From: Hymenobacter montanus
Lineage (GTDB): Bacteria; Bacteroidota; Bacteroidia; Cytophagales; Hymenobacteraceae
Length of the DNA stretch: 64,000 nt
Assembly: GCF_014699115.1 (NCBI RefSeq)
Contig: NZ_JACXAD010000001.1
Span: forward strand, 62,001 to 126,000
Reading direction: 5' to 3'
A model generated the notes under the pieces. That model worked only from the letters and a program-made list of their open reading frames with translations, had not been told where the DNA came from and ran no database searches. This document shows, in pieces, positions 60,720 to 64,000 of this stretch (the first letter of the stretch is position 1; the number at the start of each line of letters is the position of its first letter). Made by a program: the position numbers and the translations under genes.

Positions 60720-62203
60720 CGCACCACATCCGGCAGTATCGCCTGCACCTCGACCTGAACGGCACGGAAGCAGAGGGCCTGGCGCTGCAAAACCAGCTCG
60801 CCACCTTCTGCTACGACCGCCTGCTGCCCGCCCTCGAACGGGTGCTGGATGAGTGCGTCCCGCCGGATGTGCACCTCTCCCTCGACCAGCTGATAATTGA
60901 GGCCGGCACTCTGGCGCTCGACCGCCTGGAGGGCGACGGCCCCGCCGCCGTCGCCCGGGCCGTGGAGAGTGCGCTCCGCGAACAACTGGCGCAGCTTAAG
61001 GCCACGCCGCAGCCTTCGGAACAGGGACAACTGAAACCTACCACGCAGACGGTTGATGAAGCATTTTTTTACTTCCTGAACACCGGCCGGCTACCCTGGG
61101 CTTTCCGCCTGCCGGAAGGCCACAGCCTCGAACAGGTGGTGCACCAGGCGTGGTCGGAAGCCGCGGGCCCGGCAGCCATTCCCCGCCGCGTGGAAGAGCC
61201 CCTGCGGCGGGCGTTAACCTCGGCAGTGGTTAGACAGCGACTGATTAGGCAGTTTTCGGCGGCTTTCCGCGAAAGCCTGCTGGCTGCGCTCTGGCCGCAA
61301 ACGGCAAGGCTGCTGGCAACTATTACGGCGACCCTTCGTGGCCCCGGTCACGCCGCTGCTGCCCCGGTACCGGAAATTGCTATCGCGAACTTTGAGCGCC
61401 AGCTGTGGGAGCAGGTACTGGCGGACGTAGCCAGCGGGGGCGCAACTACGGCCTCGACACTAGTCGGCGAGACCTGGCGCCGGCTGCCGGCCGCGGCCCG
61501 GCAACAAACGGCGCTGGCGAGCTTGCTGGAATGGCACTGGCCGGGCAGCACGCCGGCCCCGGCGTCCGCCCAGCCAGCCTCGCAGGTGCCCGAGGCCGCC
61601 CCCGGTGCGCAACCAGGCGTGCACCGGGCCGAACCGCCGCAGGCAGTTGCCGCCGAACCACTGCCTGCGCACGGGGCCGCCGCGGCCGAAAGCGCCGCCG
61701 AAGCGCCGGAAGGTTACTACCTCGACAATGCCGGGCTGGTGCTGCTCCACCCTTTTCTGCCCCGGTTTTTTGAGGGACTTGGCTTGGCTCAGGACGAGCA
61801 GCTCGTTGCGCCCGAGCGGGCGCTGAGTCTACTGCACTTTCTGGCTACGGGCCAGCTCATTGCCCCCGAATACGCCCTGACGCTGCCCAAGCTGCTGTGC
61901 GCCGTACCGCTAGCCCAGCCCGTAACGGCCGATGTGGGCCTGACAATGGCTGAAACCGACGAAGCGGAAGCTCTGCTCCAGGCCGTGGTGCAGCACTGGA
62001 CCGCCCTGCGCAGCACCTCACCCGATGCCCTCCGCGGCACTTTCCTGGCCCGCCCCGGCAAGCTCTCTCTCCGCCCCGACGGCGACTGGCTGCTGCAAGT
62101 TGAGCCCATGAGCTACGACATTCTGCTCGACCAGTTGCCTTGGGGTATTTCCATGATCCAGCTCCCCTGGATGGCGCAGTTGCTCCGGGTGGAATGGAGC
62201 TGA
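60716..62203 (+). CDS. Contractile injection system tape measure protein (Afp14-like)
   Basis: 495 residues. The N terminus HIRQYRLHLDLNGTEAEGLALQNQLATFCYDRLLPALERVLDECVPPD and the C terminus LLQVEPMSYDILLDQLPWGISMIQLPWM are the hallmarks of CIS tape measure proteins, which set tube length. The FYFLNTGRLPWAF block is also typical. An Ala/Pro-rich linker lies at about 280-330. It overlaps the preceding gene by 4 bp. Confidence 0.92.
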   Translation: MTHHIRQYRLHLDLNGTEAEGLALQNQLATFCYDRLLPALERVLDECVPPDVHLSLDQLIIEAGTLALDRLEGDGPAAVARAVESALREQLAQLKATPQPSEQGQLKPTTQTVDEAFFYFLNTGRLPWAFRLPEGHSLEQVVHQAWSEAAGPAAIPRRVEEPLRRALTSAVVRQRLIRQFSAAFRESLLAALWPQTARLLATITATLRGPGHAAAAPVPEIAIANFERQLWEQVLADVASGGATTASTLVGETWRRLPAAARQQTALASLLEWHWPGSTPAPASAQPASQVPEAAPGAQPGVHRAEPPQAVAAEPLPAHGAAAAESAAEAPEGYYLDNAGLVLLHPFLPRFFEGLGLAQDEQLVAPERALSLLHFLATGQLIAPEYALTLPKLLCAVPLAQPVTADVGLTMAETDEAEALLQAVVQHWTALRSTSPDALRGTFLARPGKLSLRPDGDWLLQVEPMSYDILLDQLPWGISMIQLPWMAQLLRVEWS

Positions 62204-62257
62204 TGCTGATGCCTTGCCCGAACCCGTTCGCCTTGTACCTCCCGAAGTTGGTCTGTC

Positions 62258-64000
62258 ATGAAAGCCAGTGCCGAAAAGTCGTCCACCTCCTCCTCGACGC
62301 CCGCCGCCCGGACGCCGAGCCCGCCCTTCTTTGCCAAAGCCGGTGGTGGTGCGGGCCGTTTCTTCGAGCCAGCGACGCCCGCTCCGCCCATTCAGACAAA
62401 GCTGACGGTCAACCAGCCCGGCGATAAGTTCGAGCAGGAGGCCGACCGCATGGCCGACAAGATCATGCGCATGCCCGCCCCCGCGGCCTCGAACGAGAGA
62501 CTCCAGCGGCAGCCCGACGACACGCTGCAGAAGCAAGAAGACGAGAAGATTCAGAAAGCCCCCGCCCCCGAAGAGAAACTGCAACGGGCGGAAACGACCA
62601 ACGACAAGCTCCAGAAAAAAGAGGATGACAAGCTGCAGCGTGAAGGAGGCACCGGCACCCCCGCCGTGGGAGCAGGCACGCAGGCGGCCATCCGGCAAAA
62701 AACCACGGGCGGGCACCCCTTATCGGCCGACGTGCGCCGTTATATGGAGCCGCGCTTCGGGGCCGATTTCAGCCAGGTGCGCATCCATCACGACGCGGAA
62801 GCGGACAGCCTGAGCAACCAGCTGAGCGCACGCGCCTTCACCTACCAGAACCACGTCTTCTTCGCCCGCGACCAGTACCAGCCTGGCACCGGCGAGGGCA
62901 AGCAGTTGCTGGCCCACGAACTCACCCATACCATCCAGCAGGGACACGCTATCCAGCGAAAAGCCGATGCTTCCTCGTCCCCACAACGAGACGACGTAAT
63001 TCAAAAAGCCCCGGCGGCTTCTAAACCGAGGGCATTAAGCTCGGAAGTAGTCGATATTTCCTCTAACACGTTCAACCCCTCGGAAAAAGTAAGGGCCGAG
63101 ATTGAGGCGCAAGGCAACAAGGGGCTGGGCGTTCGCATAATTCGCAAAGGGCTAACGGAGGAAGGAATCGTTAAGGTCAGCGTAGATAGGGGTAAAAACT
63201 ATGACTCCATTGACAAAGGCTCGATGCTTTTACTTAATGCCTGGACCCAGCAACTGGGCGGCTTGTACATCAACTTTAGCGTAAAAAACAGTGAGATAAA
63301 GCAGGGACACGCTTCGTTGAAACCAGGAGGTGGCAATCCGAATGACTGGTTGTTATCCCTGCGAAAAAATGCGGAGCTATTGGGCGGTTTGGGGCTTAAG
63401 GTGGGGGCTGTGCCAACCTTCGAGAATAAATTCGACAATGGTAAATTAACGCTCGGGGTAAAGAATCTGAAAGTACAGGTAGGTGGCTTTATAGATGCCC
63501 TGTTTAACCTGGCCCTGGAGAATAATGCGAAACCACTCATTGATGCTACTGCCGACATCAGTGTAAAAGGCCTTGCAAAAGGGCAGTTAAAGCTAGACAA
63601 TACCCAGGGCAAGCTAGCTGGCGAAGCTTCATTAGCCATCGATTTCAAAGCCTTTAGCGGATCGGCCCAGGTCAAATACAATGCGGATGGCACGGTCGAT
63701 ATCGGTGGTAAAGCGGCTTACAATGCCAACAAGTTATCGGGGGAAATCCAGTTTGTTGCCACTGATGTAGATTCAGCAAACAGCTTTGCCAGAGATGCCG
63801 TTGCCGCGGCGGGGGGGAAAGAAAATGTTCAAAACGCCAGCCCCCCTGCGCCGGTACCCGTTCCCAAGCCTGGCAAGAAAAAGCTGGGCCTGGCCGCAAC
63901 CGGACAACTGGCCTTCCATCTGACTACCTGGTTTACGGGTATGGTCACCGTGGTAGTAGACGGCAAAGGGGACGTAACCGTCATTGGTAAAATAGCCCCG
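62258..64000 (+). CDS. DUF4157-domain protein, putative eCIS cargo (3' partial)
   Basis: Frame open from the ATG of MKASAEKSSTSSSTP to the end of the window: 581 residues without a stop. A Ser/Pro-rich start is followed by LTVNQPGDKFEQEADRMADKIMRM, a charged repeat zone (LQKQEDEKIQK, KLQKKEDDKLQ) and a DUF4157 domain (PLSADVRRYMEPRFGADFSQVRIHHDAEAD ... AHELTHTIQQ) with HELTH at 220-224. DUF4157 proteins are typical eCIS-linked putative toxins. Residues 250 onward are beta-rich repeats (GKLTLGVKNLKVQVGGF; GQLKLDNTQGKLAG) of unknown function; a toxin tip may follow outside the window. It is downstream of the tape measure gene by 54 bp. Confidence 0.85.
   Translation, partial: MKASAEKSSTSSSTPAARTPSPPFFAKAGGGAGRFFEPATPAPPIQTKLTVNQPGDKFEQEADRMADKIMRMPAPAASNERLQRQPDDTLQKQEDEKIQKAPAPEEKLQRAETTNDKLQKKEDDKLQREGGTGTPAVGAGTQAAIRQKTTGGHPLSADVRRYMEPRFGADFSQVRIHHDAEADSLSNQLSARAFTYQNHVFFARDQYQPGTGEGKQLLAHELTHTIQQGHAIQRKADASSSPQRDDVIQKAPAASKPRALSSEVVDISSNTFNPSEKVRAEIEAQGNKGLGVRIIRKGLTEEGIVKVSVDRGKNYDSIDKGSMLLLNAWTQQLGGLYINFSVKNSEIKQGHASLKPGGGNPNDWLLSLRKNAELLGGLGLKVGAVPTFENKFDNGKLTLGVKNLKVQVGGFIDALFNLALENNAKPLIDATADISVKGLAKGQLKLDNTQGKLAGEASLAIDFKAFSGSAQVKYNADGTVDIGGKAAYNANKLSGEIQFVATDVDSANSFARDAVAAAGGKENVQNASPPAPVPVPKPGKKKLGLAATGQLAFHLTTWFTGMVTVVVDGKGDVTVIGKIAP

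Overview
The window looks like a chromosome segment of a Hymenobacter-type bacterium (Bacteroidota, Cytophagales). This is inferred from GC-rich coding DNA with AT-rich gaps, TAnnTTTG-like promoter boxes, Cys-Lys-Lys lipoproteins, a LytTR two-component pair, an ABC permease fused to an M1 peptidase, and SprB-like repeats. No rRNA, tRNA, CRISPR array or intact insertion sequence was seen.

Layout. 1-9132: the 3' part of clpC, a LytS/LytT-type sensor and regulator on the minus strand, and an ABC ATPase coupled to a giant permease/aminopeptidase. 9435-12192: a biotin-dependent carboxylase beta subunit and an M42 aminopeptidase. 12295-17070: an accessory island with two paralogous exported transglutaminase-like proteins, a very short exported RHS-core protein whose AT-rich tip carries HExxH, two small exported proteins, and a 40-codon coding remnant. 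17217-23887: a periplasmic-binding-protein-like gene, aroA, aroB, a pair of small lipoproteins, a DAHP synthase/chorismate mutase fusion and proline dehydrogenase. 24074-33945: stress, envelope and housekeeping genes (YflT-like protein, tail-specific protease, lysS, YtxH and YtxH-CsbD proteins, a Kazal-type lipoprotein, a FemAB/GNAT-like protein). 34269-35865: a tandemly duplicated membrane-protein unit. 35996-39211: a cupin, two tandem tiny lipoproteins ending in the same CPACGMG motif, a DUF692/MNIO-family enzyme directly behind them, and a Spy/CpxP-like protein.

40565-64000 is one long plus-strand cluster for an extracellular contractile injection system (eCIS; Afp/PVC type): DUF4255 cap-type protein, unknown protein, sheath, two tube proteins, DUF5908, LysM hub protein, VgrG-like spike, PAAR tip, gp25-like wedge, two large baseplate proteins, a 1529-residue protein with SprB-like repeats, a tape-measure protein and a DUF4157 putative cargo that runs off the window. 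The AAA+ ATPase usual in such clusters is not inside the window and could lie further downstream.

The two most notable systems are (i) the MNIO enzyme with two duplicated lipoprotein-type peptide substrates and a decayed duplicate of the enzyme's own 5' end, a candidate RiPP or metal-binding peptide pathway, and (ii) the eCIS, with an unusually long sheath insertion, SprB-like repeats in a putative tail appendage and a HELTH-containing cargo.
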